Positions 33,850 to 45,296 of a stretch of DNA of 64,000 nt are shown here, in pieces. Numbering within the stretch: the first letter of the stretch is position 1; every line of letters starts with the position of its first letter. Under the pieces are notes generated by a model that worked only from the letters and a program-made list of their open reading frames with translations, searched no databases and was not told where the DNA came from. The translations under genes were made by a program, and so were the position numbers. Source of the DNA: Symsagittifera roscoffensis (lineage: Eukaryota > Xenacoelomorpha > Acoela > Convolutidae); NCBI RefSeq assembly GCF_963678635.1, contig NC_087068.1, positions 15,692,027 to 15,756,026 of the forward strand, read 5' to 3'.

Positions 33850-34500
33850 GCCTTGTTCCTTTCTCCACTGCCCTACGCTGCCTTGCTCTACCTTACCTTG
33901 CCTTGATATTCGCTGCCTTGCCTTGCGCTATCTTAACTTGCACTGCCCCGCCTTGCGCTGCTCTGCTTTACTTTGCGCTGCCATGCTCCTCCTTACCTTG
34001 TCCCACCTTCCATTGCCCTGCCTTGCCTTGCAGTGCCGTAACTGCTTTTGCCGCTACTCTGCCTTGGTTTGCGTTGCCCTGCCATGCTCCTTTGTGCCTT
34101 GCGCTGTCCTTTTCTTCCTTGTGTTGCGCTGCTCTGCCTTGCTTTGCCCTACCATTCTCCTACTTACCTTGTCCCACCTTCCACTGCCCTGCCCTAACTT
34201 TCGCTGCAATTCTGCTCCTTGCCTTGCGCTGCCTTGACTTGCATTGCGCTACCCTGCCTTGCATTGCGCTACCCTGCCTTGCATTGCGCTACCCTGTCTT
34301 GCATTGCGCTACCCTGTCTTGCATTGCGCTATCCTCCCTGTCTGCCCCTCCTTGCGCTGCCCCCTCCGCCTTCCGCTCCTAGCGCTGTCCTCTGCCTACT
34401 CCTTCTTGCGCTTACCCCTCCTTGTGTTGCCCCGCCCCTACTTGCATTGCCCTGTCTTGCCTTACCCTGCCCTGTCCCTCCTTGCATAGCGGTGCCCTGC
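33850..34500 (+). repeat. Pyrimidine-rich CCTTG/CGCTG minisatellite, copy 2
   Basis: Same word structure as 30600-31315. The 20-base unit ACCCTGCCTTGCATTGCGCT or its ACCCTGTCTT variant repeats about four to five times near 34249-34330, one more than in copy 1. The 206-codon open frame over it is spurious. Confidence 0.85.
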
Positions 34501-35802
34501 TTTCATAACTTCAAGACAATCTGTCTAGACAATTGACCTTTCCAAGCTCGCTTTATCTTGAAACTCAAACGTGTTAACTCCAAATGATTACTAAAACGTT
34601 ACGAGCGGTGAGCTGTTAAACATGGCGCCCATAGCAATTGAAAACGACATACAATTAAGTATAGGATTTTAAAAAATTTCAAATGACAATTTGCATGTAA
34701 AAAATACTAGAAGTCAGGAAATGGCAAAGCCTGGTCGCAAAAATCCGGATACCGATTATGGTCGCAAAAATCTGCGATCTTCCGCAAAAAACGGTCCAAA
34801 ATTATTAGTTCTACGTCTCTTGAACTGAACTTAAATGTGATTGGCTAATTAGCCAATCAATTTCCACCGACAGTTTCCGCTATTTTAATTGATATTTCAA
34901 GCAGATCAAATTATTAGCCGAAATAATAAAGAGTTAAGAATTATGGTTTGTCAAGCCATTTTACTGAATTTTTCTTGTCTGGGCAAGGTTTCTGAAATGA
35001 CTCGAAATTATTTGGCCTATTTTACAAAGCTTCACCTTTTCTGTATTTTCGGCTGATATTTTTATGCGCTAGAATTATTAATCAGAATGCATAAATCTGT
35101 TCGACCGGTCTGTTCGATCGGAATGCATAAGACCCAAAAGTCTGTTCGACCGATTTCCGCAACGGTCGCCAGAGAAATTAACAGTCGAAATGATCGGTCG
35201 TGTCTCTGGCAGAGACAAGACGGATCATTTAGGTTGGATATTCTCGAAATGCCAACATGTGGTCGCCAAAGTCTGGAACTTTCACATCCTGGCGCGGAAG
35301 TCTAGACTAGTCAAAAAATGGTCGCTAAAGTCTGGCATAAGATGCAGACCTCGACATGGGATTTTTGGCCAGATTGGTCAAAATATCTGGCTGGGGTCAT
35401 AATTGTTTTGATCGAGACGGCACGGGCAAAAAATCCGAATTCGGTCGAAACATACCGAACAGTGGTCGAGACGTCGAAAACATAAAGTTAGCACCTCACC
35501 CGGGCTGTAAGAATCTGACCACTTGCTCACGCCGCACACGTTTTATTGCAGTTTAGAAAAGCAGAAGTAATTTCAAATAGGCTTTCGAAAATCGAATTTT
35601 GAAAAAACTAAGGGAGAAATGGAAAGCGCCAAAAATGCCATATGAATCATTAGAAGAATTATCTGAATTCTGTTGAATGAACCAACCATGACACAATTTA
35701 CCACCTGGTTTTCTGGTAGAAAAAAATGCATGGATCACAACTTTGTCTAATGCATTGGCCTGCAAAAGGAAATTCGACTTTTCTCTCGAATGCAAAATTT
35801 CC

Positions 35803-35903
35803 TGACAGAAGTGGGATTCGAACCCACGCACACATTCGTGTACCAGAATTCTCAGCCTGAGATCTCTTGAGTCTGGCGCCTTAGACCGCTCGGCCATTCT
35901 GCC
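35803..35903 (-). tRNA. tRNA-Leu-CAA: tRNA-Leu(CAA) with intron, copy 2
   Basis: Identical over all 101 bases to the copy at 33186-33286, including the 17-base intron (35849-35865), long variable arm and T arm. The flanks are also near-identical, so it was copied with the segment rather than by independent tRNA gene movement. Confidence 0.95.
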
Positions 35904-36559
35904 TCAATACAACCAATTCGCCAAGAAACAAAACTCAGCATAACACCAAGTAGTTATTCTTACCAACTAAATTAACATGGTATTACGTTTATTGTATAAC
36001 CAGTCTGTGTTAAACATTTTGTACGAACGAGTTGAGTATACTAATGAACGAACTGATTATAATATTGTAAGAGTTGAGTAAACATTGTACGAGCTCAGAA
36101 TTGAAGCGGAGAGTAATTTAATTGAAAAAAATGGCTCTTTTCCACTCCTCCCAACCACAATTCAATTCTTCCATTTTCTTACTTGTCTTACGTGTTCTTA
36201 TGGCTGAAGTGACATCACCGAAGCAAAAAAACGGAAAACGTTGAGTATTTGCTTTTACATTAGGGACCCTGTTAATTTCTTGTGAACCCTTTATCACACG
36301 TTTACTAAAATAACAAGAATTTTTAAAAAGGGATAGTTGACCGTAAAGAGCCGCAATTTAGAATACAGACGTCAGCTTGAAATGTAATCACGAGAAGTAT
36401 GCACCAGTGACGCTGGAAAAGGTATTTGCGGTTTTGTTTATCCCCGAAATGATAGATATAAAAATTTTATAGCACAAGTGGATCGATATTAGTCAGAAAG
36501 GATAGATGCTAAAATGGGTCTGGCCAAAACGAAGCATTTCACTCATTTTGAAGCAAAAA

Positions 36560-37915
36560 AGCGCTCGATTCCTACAATCATGAAAATTTACAATGTTGAG
36601 TTCAATAAATATATAAAACTTTTGGAGAACAAATTGGCAACCCCTGAAGGAACCTTGACAACACACAATCCTTCGGTTGAGAACTTCAAGTTTTGTTAGT
36701 TATTTTAAACCAAAAATTTTCGAGAAAAAAAATAATCGACTGTTTATTTTTTTTCTGAAAAAAATTTGATTTAATTAAAATAACTAACTATTTTAATTAT
36801 AATTTTTTATGATGATTTTTTCCAGCTAAAGTTTGAGAAAACACTAACAAAACTTAAAATTCTCAACCCTAAGATTGAACGTTGTCGCATTTACAACTTC
36901 TGGGTGTACCCTGAATCCAACCCAACACAGAGTAGAGCTTGACTCCTACGGTGCTTCAAATAGATTGTTGAACGTAAAAAAAACTTCTTAAAACAAAGGC
37001 AAGAAACAACATTTAGTGCAACCGTAGTTTCAAATTGGAACCGACCATCAGGGTTTTCTATTTCAATAATTGAAAATTTACAAAATCAACATTCAATTTT
37101 TTTTTCAACAAAATGGGCATATCGCTAAAAATACTGAGTTTTATCAGATTTGTGAAAATTTAAACTCAAAATAGGGACCCTAAAAAACCGACAGCATACA
37201 ACTGCACTTTTCTTATATTGTAAAAAAGTTAAAAAGTTCTAACATCAATCAGATTTTACAAACAATCTTAATTATCAAATCTCAGAAAAGAAAATTGAGA
37301 AACTCAATTCGACGCCAAAATTGCAATCCTAGGTGTTTTATGACAGCGCGACAAAACATGACAGCGCGACAAGACAGCGCGACAAGTTATTTTTTTTAAT
37401 ATTTGAAAGATTTTAAAAATCACAAATAAGCCATATCTCGGCTTTTAAAACGTTTTCATCCGCAATTTTGAAGGCCATATTTGGAACCTCTGAGTGTACC
37501 TTGAAAGAACGCCACCATAAGGTTGAGAGTTTCAAGTTTAAAAAAAATGAAAAAGTTATAAGAAACGCCAAATCTTGAAGTATTTGAGCAACCATATTTC
37601 AGAAATGCAAACACATAGTGTAATCTGAGAGCACCCTACTATAGGGTTCAGAGCTTCGAGTTCCTTTAGTTTTTTTTTTGAATCAGAGTTTTTAAACAAA
37701 ATTGAAAAATAAAAAAAAACGCCATATCTGGGACCAAAAAGATTTGAGCAGATAGATCTTCGAGTTCTGATAGTTTTTGTTTAAGCCCAAGTTTTTGACA
37801 ATTGAAAAATCATCAGAAAACACCATATCCCGACAACCAAAAAGATTTGAGCTGTTGAATTTGGAGTCAAAGTAGAGCTTAGTTATTTTCGTCAGTCATG
37901 TTTAAAATACGTAAA
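36560..37915 (+). repeat. Tandem-array element (family T), copy C
   Basis: The same marks as copies A and B: GGAGAACAAATTGGCAACCCC at about 36624, the head-like CCTACGGTGCTTCAAATAGA at 36947, then CCATATCTCGG at 37430, CCAAATCTTG at 37567, CCATATCTGGG at 37722 and CCATATCCCG at 37824, with GATTTGAGCAG following several. The shared 3' tail is missing, so this copy is broken. Confidence 0.6.
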
Positions 37916-38070
37916 TTTGAAAACAATTTTTGGAGACAAATAACAAAAACAAAAAAATCAAAAAATAAGTTTTTGATTCCTAAGATGAAGCTTAAAACTC
38001 CAAAAAAAATAACTTCATCAGAGTAAATTTTCGAGGCTTAAATTAGGCATAAATATTAAAGCTTATGTAA

Positions 38071-38222
38071 GCCTGCTCACTCGCTCGAAATTGGACGAAA
38101 ATCAAAAATTTCAAACCGGTTTTTCTCGACACCGGGAAAAATTTTTGAAATGTTTTGATGTCGTTCGAATCACGACTGAAGAGCTTTAATATGATATATC
38201 ACTCAACCCAGTCCGATGAATT
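38071..38222 (+). repeat. Dispersed repeat family B, copy 2 (partial)
   Basis: It starts GCCTGCTCACTCGCTCG, then ATTTCAAACCGGTTTTTCTC, GTCGTTCGAATCACGACTG and TTTAATATGATATATCACTC. A second, longer copy begins 36 bases later. Confidence 0.7.
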
Positions 38223-38257
38223 TTTTTTGGTAGCTGATTTTGCGAGGAAACAAAAAA

Positions 38258-38525
38258 GACTGCTCGCTTGCTTTATTCGCTCGAATTAAGACAAAAAATT
38301 GAAAATTTCAAACCGGTTTTTCTCGACACTGGCAAAACTTTTTGGACGTTTTTTGAAGTGGTTCGAATCACGACTGAAAAGGCTTTAATATGATATATCA
38401 CTCAATCCTATCCGATGATTATTTGAGGCAGCTGATTTTGCGTGGAAAACAAGAAGAAAAAAAACTAAAACACCCGAATACAAAGTTTCTGCCCATTTTC
38501 AATGGTCGGAACAATAATGAATAGC
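38258..38525 (+). repeat. Dispersed repeat family B, copy 3 (most complete)
   Basis: It has the full order: CTCGCTTG, AATTTCAAACCGGTTTTTCT, GTGGTTCGAATCACGACTG, TTTAATATGATATATCACTC, TGATTTTGCGTGGAAAAC, then CCATTTTCAATGGTCGGAAC. Copies 2 and 3 lie head to tail. Confidence 0.72.
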
Positions 38526-38955
38526 CAGATATAGAACTCTTTTTGATTGCTGTTCTTGATATTATGTTAATAATGCTCTTTATGAGGTCAGAATTACAGA
38601 ATTCTAGTTTTGCTTTGGTTTTCACTCAGTTATCTTTAGAATTGAAGATTTCAGAATGTTAGCTCTTCCAAAAATTATTCAAAATCAGCCTGAACAATTT
38701 ATTATATCAACGCATTAAAAGAAACACGCCCAGCTCTTATACAAAATTGATAATTTCCGCATTAATGAACTTAAAAACATGATTTTATTCGGTTGGATAT
38801 TTATTCTGTTGGTTTTTCAGAGAAACAATTCTTCAATTTCCCTTGTGCTGTTGCGTAATTATCAATTGAATCTAATCATATGACCAAATCACCAAAACAA
38901 TCCATTTTTCCAACTTGCAATTGGTGTAGAAATTCGCAAAATGAAATAAATCTTG

Positions 38956-39380
38956 ATGAAGTTTGGTACAAGTTTGGAGAAAATTTCATCACAGGCAATT
39001 TTTGTCTCAACTCGTAATGAAATCCTGCTGAAGGAAATGAACTTTATAGTCGATTTCAACGATCTGCAATCATCAGAAGACAAGTACCAATTGTGTGCAA
39101 GAGATTGCTCTCACTTTTTAACCTCTCCCTTACTAGTGTCCTTCTTACTTGGAATTTTTCCTTGTTCTTCTTGCAGGCAATTTCTCATGCAAAATTTGAA
39201 CCCCATTGGTTAATCAAAAAGTTCGTAATTTTTGGGGCGAATTCATTTCGGTACTACTATGACAGAGTGTTCCCTAGAAATCGGCCAGATCCTTCAGGAA
39301 AAAATTTCGTGAGCAACTCACACTTTGAATTAATTAGTAGAATGGCAATCAGCAATGTGCCTCTATATCATTCCAAATAA
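38956..39380 (+). other. Possible small gene or exon pair, unidentified
   Basis: A frame from ATG 38956 (MKFGTSLEKISSQAIFVSTR...) has protein-like composition and ends near a possible donor GACAA|GTACCA. A strong acceptor (CTTGTTCTTCTTGCAG) at about 39176 precedes a second protein-like stretch (AISHAKFEPHWLIKKFVIFG...YHSK, stop at 39380). However, the donor phase does not join that second frame; the phase-matched reading stops after 11 codons. No family is recognised. This may be chance, a decayed gene, or a missing exon. Confidence 0.25.
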
Positions 39381-39884
39381 TGAGTCCATATAAATTTTTC
39401 TATATCTTTGGCGCCAGAGAAACTCGTCTAAATGGCTTTCTAACATCGATGTATGAACACGCAGCATCGATATGAACTTTCACTTCCATCTTTTCGTATG
39501 CATTCTATGGCAGTAAAATGGACACCGGTTGAGTTACCGTCATTTCTCGATTACAAATGGTGCACGCTTCATCGTGTTACTCTTTTTCTTGAAAGAAAAT
39601 CGATGGATTTGTCATAAAATAAAGCATATTGAGCTATTTCCAAAAAGTGCATTTTTTGTTTCAATCTGGGTAAAACTGTCAAAACTGCCTTAGTTAGACA
39701 GCTTAGTATTATTAGGGCTAGTCGGAACGTTTCAGCTATTGTTTGATTTGCCTCATTCTCAATATAGTGCGCGACCTATCTATCATAGTTGCTTCCTCAG
39801 ATGACCACTCTATCATAGTAGTACCTTGTTTCATTTAAAAATACGCAAAACCCAACCAGACGAATATTTCAAAAAAAAAATTCA

Positions 39885-40220
39885 AACACAGGCGAAGCTT
39901 CGCTTCGCGAACACTAGCCAGAACTCCACAAAAACGCAGCTCTATAAGTGCAATAAGAAAGTAGAATTAAGCCTCGAATTAGCAAAACAAATTCGGCTAC
40001 GATTGAGTTTCCAACCTGCCATCTAGAGATAAAGAGTCTAGCAACCTAACCACTCAGTCACGGAATCTTAATAGTTAATCGCCAAACACTAGTCACAAAT
40101 AAAGATAAGAACAAATGCTATGCTGCGATTTCCTATGCTACAGTGAAATTTCCAAATAAGTGAATACTTTTAATGAACACTTTTATTTGCGAATTAGTTT
40201 AGAAAAAAAAGAAGGTACGT
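39885..40220 (-). repeat. Composite SINE family S copy
   Basis: It begins GGCGAAGCTTCGCTTCGCGA, then AACGCAGCTCTATAAGTGC and AAGCCTCGAATTAGCAAAAC, a degraded reversed tRNA-like core (AGTCTAGCAACCTAACCACTC), ACTAGTCACAAATAAAG, and CACTTTTATTTGCGAATTAG at the end. Same order as 49630-49950. Confidence 0.6.
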
Positions 40221-40639
40221 AACAATACACTAAGCTGACGCTAGAGTAAAAAATGCGTTTTAGCTTAGCCGAACAATCTGCTACGCAAAACCGTTATCAA
40301 AATGTTTTGAAATCGACTATTTGCTTTTTCATGCTGAAAAAAATGGCTAATTTAGGTTATCATACGTTTACAAATTTTCAAGCGTTTCATCCTATTTTAT
40401 TTTTTTTTCAAGTATAGTTTTTTCAAAAATTAGGAAAATTCTAGCAATTTCACGCCTGATCTATCAATAAGAACTCAAGCTGAGATATCTCAGCAACTCA
40501 ATCTTAACTTTAACTACTGACTGTTTCAACCATGGTCTTCAATGCAATTATACAAAAACATACTCCTCTGAAGAGTTGATTTAAAATGCATGAACAAGTA
40601 GCGCCTACTAAATCCTGATATAAACTGTGTGAATTTATA

Positions 40640-42415
40640 TATACTAGCGTGTAACGCACCTTTAGTGCTTCGAATTTCCAAAAACTCAAAAAAAAATATT
40701 CTTCGAGTGTGTTCTGACAGCAACCAATTACAGGGTTCGTAATTACAAATTTTGCAAAATTTTTTATTCAAGTTTTTTATAGAAACTTTGAAGAACCATA
40801 ACATTTTGTGAAGTTTTATATAAGTTCTTCGGAAAATTTAAAATCAACTAAGAAACGCTACATCTGGGAACCTGATAGCAGTTGAGCAGTCGCATTTGTA
40901 CCCAAGATTTGCAACTCTTGAGAGTAACTTCAAATTTTGCAAAGTTTTTCATTCGTTTATTTAATTCAAATTTTGAAAAACCATAAAAATTTGTGACATT
41001 TTTTTATATCTAAGTTTATAATGAACTAAAAAACGTCACATCTGGGAAACTGAAAACATTGAGCAGTCGCATTTGGATGTAAGTTTTTCAACTCCTGGGA
41101 GTACTCTTACAGTACCCAACTTCAATGTTGGGAAATTCAAATTTTGAGAAACTTCACCTTAAGTTTTCTTATGAAAAATTTTTTGAGAAAACCAAAAAAA
41201 ATCACATCTCGAAAACTACCAAAATTTGAGCAGTCTTTTTTGATGGCAATATTCGCAATCTTTGAAAGTTCACAACTACAGGGTTGCGAATTTCACTTCA
41301 ACGAATTGTTTTGTAATTTGAGTTTTCTGAAAATTTCCCAAAAAAATCGTCAAATCTCTTAAAAAAATGATTTGGGCATTCTTAATTGGAGGCCAAATTT
41401 GCATACCCTGAGATTACTCTCACAGCCCCCCAAATACAGGTTAGGAATTTCAAAATTTGAAAAAAAAAATAATTTAATTTTCATGAAAATTTTTTTGAAA
41501 AAATCACAAAAAAAGGCATATCTGGAAATATGCAAGGTTTTTTGAGCAGTCCTATTTGGAGGCAAAATTCGCAACTCTTGAGAGTACCCTGACAGAGCCT
41601 TACTACAGAGACTATTACTTCAAGTTTTGTGAAATTTTTTATATCTAAGTTTTCTGAAAAGTTGTGAAAAAATCCTAAAAAACGTCATATCAAGAAAACG
41701 ACAAGGATTTGAGCAGCCATAATCAGAGGCAAGATTCCCAACACTTGAGAGTACCCTGACCGCACCCAACTACAGGGTAATAATTTCAAAAATTGCGAAA
41801 TTTTCTCGAAATTTTTGAAAAATTTCGAAAATTGCCTATCTCGTAAACTAAAAGGATTTGGTTATTCATATATGGCGGCCAGAATCGCAAAACCTGGGAA
41901 AACTCTGACAATATCCTACAATTAGGTTCCTATTTTCATGCAACTTGATGCAATAACACTGAATTTAAACTGGAAAATCGAAAAAAAAACTTTAGCCATT
42001 GCAATATACGATATAGCTTAAACGTGAAAAAAATTCTTATTAAACATGCAAAAAAAATACGTTGAAAAAGCTTAAACATGGCAAGATAGTGAAGCCCGCA
42101 TTTAAATATATAACAGATAATGGATGAAAGTTAAGAAATTAGGCGACGGGTAGACAGACATAATCAAAGTAATTAAAAAAGCAGGTATACAGACAGCGAT
42201 ACTTAATTTGGCCTCGAAAAAAAAATAATAAAAAATATGACCTTGCGGAAAACTTATTGAAAAAATTTCTTATGCATTGAAATACATGATATAGCTTAAA
42301 CATGAAAAAATTCTTTCGTTAAACATGCAAAATTATTGTGCTTAAACATGGGAGATAGCTGTCACTCGCATTTAAATATAGTACAGATAGATAGATATAA
42401 ATATAGATAGATAGA
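40640..42415 (+). repeat. Tandem-array element (family T), copy D
   Basis: Head ATACTAGCGTGTAACGCACC..TAGTGCTTCGAATTT, then array marks at about 40857, 41036, 41201, 41350, 41515, 41686 and 41835 (steps 149-179 bases), the most regular array here. The tail TTAAACATGCAAAAAAAATA..GAAAAAGCTTAAACATGGC..GAAGCCCGCATTTAAATATA is at about 42035-42115, and a second shorter tail is at about 42300-42380 followed by a GATA microsatellite (42385-42418). Confidence 0.75.
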
Positions 42416-42828
42416 TTATTTGCTTTCACTTTGGAGCACCCTTAAGTAAAACCAGTACATAAAAATCTTTGCGAAATATCTGCCCATTTGACCGATGGCT
42501 GTAATACAGGTGCCATGGAAACAAAATTAAAGGGAATTGCTGCCAAACTCATTATTGTAAGATTCACTCTCTTACCTTCTTCTTCACCAAAAAAAAAAAT
42601 CTGGATATAGTTCAAACTTAATTGCCTGCGAAACATACAATATAACAAAAATCGTCCTTTATAAGGCCCGGCTAACGATTCATTCAAATTACGCCTCCGT
42701 TTTATGCCGCATTAAATCATGTAGTAGTAAATATTTACAAAAAAAAATCGCGTAGTTGCACAGTATGACAGTAAGCAACGACTACATAATCGAGTTATTT
42801 TGAATCTGGAGTCTCGACATCGGAATTT
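42416..42828. other. 3' flank of the TPR gene
   Basis: Between a GATA run and the stop codon at 42829. No canonical poly(A) signal on the minus strand is obvious. The 81-codon frame at 42442-42687 has no recognisable content. Confidence 0.4.
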
Positions 42829-44592
42829 TCACTCCTCCATGCATTGATTGTAAACACTTAGCAATGATTTCACCTCAGATTCGCCCGATTGACTGTTATC
42901 GCCCGATGGGTTAGTATTGAACTTGATACTTGCAAAATCAGCTTCTTTTTTCGTTTCCAGGCGCACGAATATTTTGAATGGGCTCACCGCCTCCACTAAG
43001 TAACTGTAATGGGCTGCAAATCTATGAGATACTAATAAAACCGTTGGAATACATTGTCTACCATTTACAGGAAAACAAAGAGCTCGGAAGAAAGCGTTTT
43101 TCAGATCAGCGCCGTTCGGTTTTGCTATACAGTTTCCGACAGAAATTGGTTTCTTTTCCTTGTGCGAGTACACATTAAAGACCCATTCTTGAATACCGAA
43201 TTGGGAAGTTTTACTACCGAAGCTCGCAGCTGAAATCGAAATCGTTTCGCCAATATATTCGTCGAAACTTTTGATCTTTTTTGAGTCGCTTTTCAGAACT
43301 TGGTATCCAATAAATAAAGCGCATTTATCTTGTGACTCATTTAGGAAAAAATGAAGTGGATTTTTAACATAGAACTCTGTTTCTAAATCAATGGGAGCTT
43401 CATGGTTGAAGTCGGCCAATCTTTCAGATATTTCGTTTGACGCATTCAGATTGTCAGCTACTGTGTATGCTAAATAAGCAAGTCGCGAAGTCTTTTTCTT
43501 GCTCAAAACATCCCCAACACGACACCAAGACTTCCACCAATTTGGATCTTTCTGCAAACAAGCAAAAGCGGCTTCTTTACCCTCTTTGACTCGACTTAAT
43601 TTTTCACAACAGAGAGCCAAATTACCCCACGTTTTAGCATCATATGGCCAAATTTCGATCGACTTTTTGTAGCACTCGTAAGCTTTAGACACTTGATTAT
43701 TTTTGTACAAGGCGTTTGCCTCTTCTTTCAACCGCATACCTTGTTTTTCACTTTGCGCCAACTGATTAAGCTCATCGCTGCCTTGTGTTTTCGCATATGC
43801 ATCCATAAAAGTATAGTCGAAATAGACTGTAGCTAGACAAGCATGTCTTTGACCATGCATTGTCAACTCTCGCAGCTTGGCGCTAGTTCCATTAGACATT
43901 AACTTAAGCGCCAAATCATCGCTCGCATGGTGTAACCCATCATTGTAAAAAGCGCCAAACACTTCTGCGAATCTGTCATTTACATGCTCTGTACTTCGGT
44001 CTGTTGCAACGTCTGGTTTATACAAACTACCCATAGTTGAAGCACATAGAAAAAATACATGCTTACCTATGGTTTTATTTCCCATAGTATTCACAGCTAG
44101 TTTCATTATACAATGTGTGATTTCAGCAATGATTTGGTACTCCGGATCTTGAATGAACTTACTAGGTTTCGCGAAGTCTACATTGGGCATCAATTGCTTC
44201 AACCACGCTGGAAATTTATCGAAAAACTTCACTTTTCCGAGCATGGCTACAATTTTATCACAGCTACTCCAGTTAACGAGTAAATCAAAAATCATCACTC
44301 TTAGACAAGTGTAGGTCAAATCTCCAGATTGTGTTACGCCAGACTTGCCATAAAAATCCAGAACATCGACTGGATTTTCTGCGTTTCGATTTGCATCTCC
44401 AAATGGCCAGTTGCGATGAGTGAACTCGATAAAATTTGCAAAAAGTTTTTCGTCGATTGATGATAACTCTTTCGACGTGAGAGAAACCAGGTCGATGAAC
44501 TTTGGTTTCCAAGAAATGGGACAACAATTTTTGGATTTCTTGCTGCTCTCCAGGAATGTAATGATTTCGCTTAGCGGTGCAGTTGCAGCCAT
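42829..44592 (-). CDS. TPR-repeat protein, single exon, 587 aa, unknown function
   Basis: A single uninterrupted frame from ATG 44592 in a good context (AAAATGG). The N-terminal ~270 residues are mixed helical with no family I can name (SPxSWKPKFIDLVSLTSKEL, FTHRNWPFGDANRNAENPVD, NTMGNKTIGKHVFF). Residues about 280-385 hold three TPR-like helix pairs: GMRLKEEANALYKNNQVSKA..YKKSIEIWP; AKTWGNLALCCEKL..AAFACLQKDP; WKSWCRVGDVL..LAYLAYTVAD. This resembles the co-chaperone type of TPR. The C-terminal ~200 residues (ALFIGYQVLKSDSKK, FGIQEWVFNVYSHKEKKPIS) are not recognised; no SET, MYND or J domain is seen. No signal peptide or membrane span. It is cytosolic by inference, likely binding partners through the TPRs. 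It lacks introns, unlike ATAD1 and eL24. Confidence 0.85.
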   Translation of the reverse strand: MAATAPLSEIITFLESSKKSKNCCPISWKPKFIDLVSLTSKELSSIDEKLFANFIEFTHRNWPFGDANRNAENPVDVLDFYGKSGVTQSGDLTYTCLRVMIFDLLVNWSSCDKIVAMLGKVKFFDKFPAWLKQLMPNVDFAKPSKFIQDPEYQIIAEITHCIMKLAVNTMGNKTIGKHVFFLCASTMGSLYKPDVATDRSTEHVNDRFAEVFGAFYNDGLHHASDDLALKLMSNGTSAKLRELTMHGQRHACLATVYFDYTFMDAYAKTQGSDELNQLAQSEKQGMRLKEEANALYKNNQVSKAYECYKKSIEIWPYDAKTWGNLALCCEKLSRVKEGKEAAFACLQKDPNWWKSWCRVGDVLSKKKTSRLAYLAYTVADNLNASNEISERLADFNHEAPIDLETEFYVKNPLHFFLNESQDKCALFIGYQVLKSDSKKIKSFDEYIGETISISAASFGSKTSQFGIQEWVFNVYSHKEKKPISVGNCIAKPNGADLKNAFFRALCFPVNGRQCIPTVLLVSHRFAAHYSYLVEAVSPFKIFVRLETKKEADFASIKFNTNPSGDNSQSGESEVKSLLSVYNQCMEE

Positions 44593-44809
44593 TTTAATCT
44601 AGAAACATTCAAAATTAATTAAACTGAAATTAGACGATGTCAACTGCCAAGCTCTATTTCTCAATTTCAAAAAAGGCAAGCTAAATTTACGAAACTAATT
44701 TAGTAACTGTGCAAGTGGCAACTCCTTTTTGAAGACAAATTCGTATTTTCAATTATCAGAACATGAAATGTTATTTACCAAATTATAAATGTAAAATTCA
44801 GAAGCTAAG

Positions 44810-45165
44810 CTCACTTCGCAACACATGCGAGAAACCCACAAAAAAGTAGCTCTAGACTACAGATTAGAGTCTCACAACTTCGCATGTTTGGCTACCAATA
44901 AAACAGCTATAGCTGCCATTAAATTGTCAATAATATGAGCAAGTTTGACAGCAAATAAATTGAAACTATTTCAAGGTCCCGGATTTGAATCCCCGAACCG
45001 TAGATTAGGAGTCTCACGTCCTCGCAACTGCGCCATGGTCACTGAAAAATAAACTAACACTAGTCATAACAAAGCAGCAACAGACGCTATTAAATTGCAT
45101 GTGATTGGAAATATACCAAAAATGCCACCAAAGGAGCACTTTTAATTGTGACTTGGGTTGAAAAA
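44810..45165 (-). repeat. Composite SINE family S copy with recognisable tRNA-like core
   Basis: The minus strand of 44975-45042 reads ATGGCGCAGTTGCGAGGACG (A-box-like), an anticodon-like GACTCCTAATC, and CGGTTCGGGGATTCAAATCC (B-box-like), that is a tRNA-derived pol III promoter. Flanking blocks (CACTTCGCAACACATGCGAG, AAAGTAGCTCTAGACTAC; ACTAGTCATAACAAAGCAGC, GACGCTATTAAATTGC, TGCCACCAAAGGAGCAC) are shared with other copies. Confidence 0.7.
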
Positions 45166-45296
45166 AAATTATTCATAGTATAATCGTATAATCTTATTCA
45201 CAAGTGTGATCGCTTATAAAAAAAACCGCTAAGCGTTCAATCGCTTTTCGCTTATCTGAACTCACCACGCTCTAGCTGAGGCTAGGTTATTTAGCA

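Larger units (their letters stand above)
33850..36455 (+). repeat. Segmental duplication, copy 2 (intact, empty MITE site)
   Basis: Full second copy of the 30645-33840 module without the MITE and without the doubled part around the gap. It ends at GAAATGATAG, after which flanking sequence (ATATAAAAATTTTATAGC) differs from the start of copy 2 that follows copy 1. The order minisatellite, conserved non-coding block, tRNA is the same. Confidence 0.85.
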
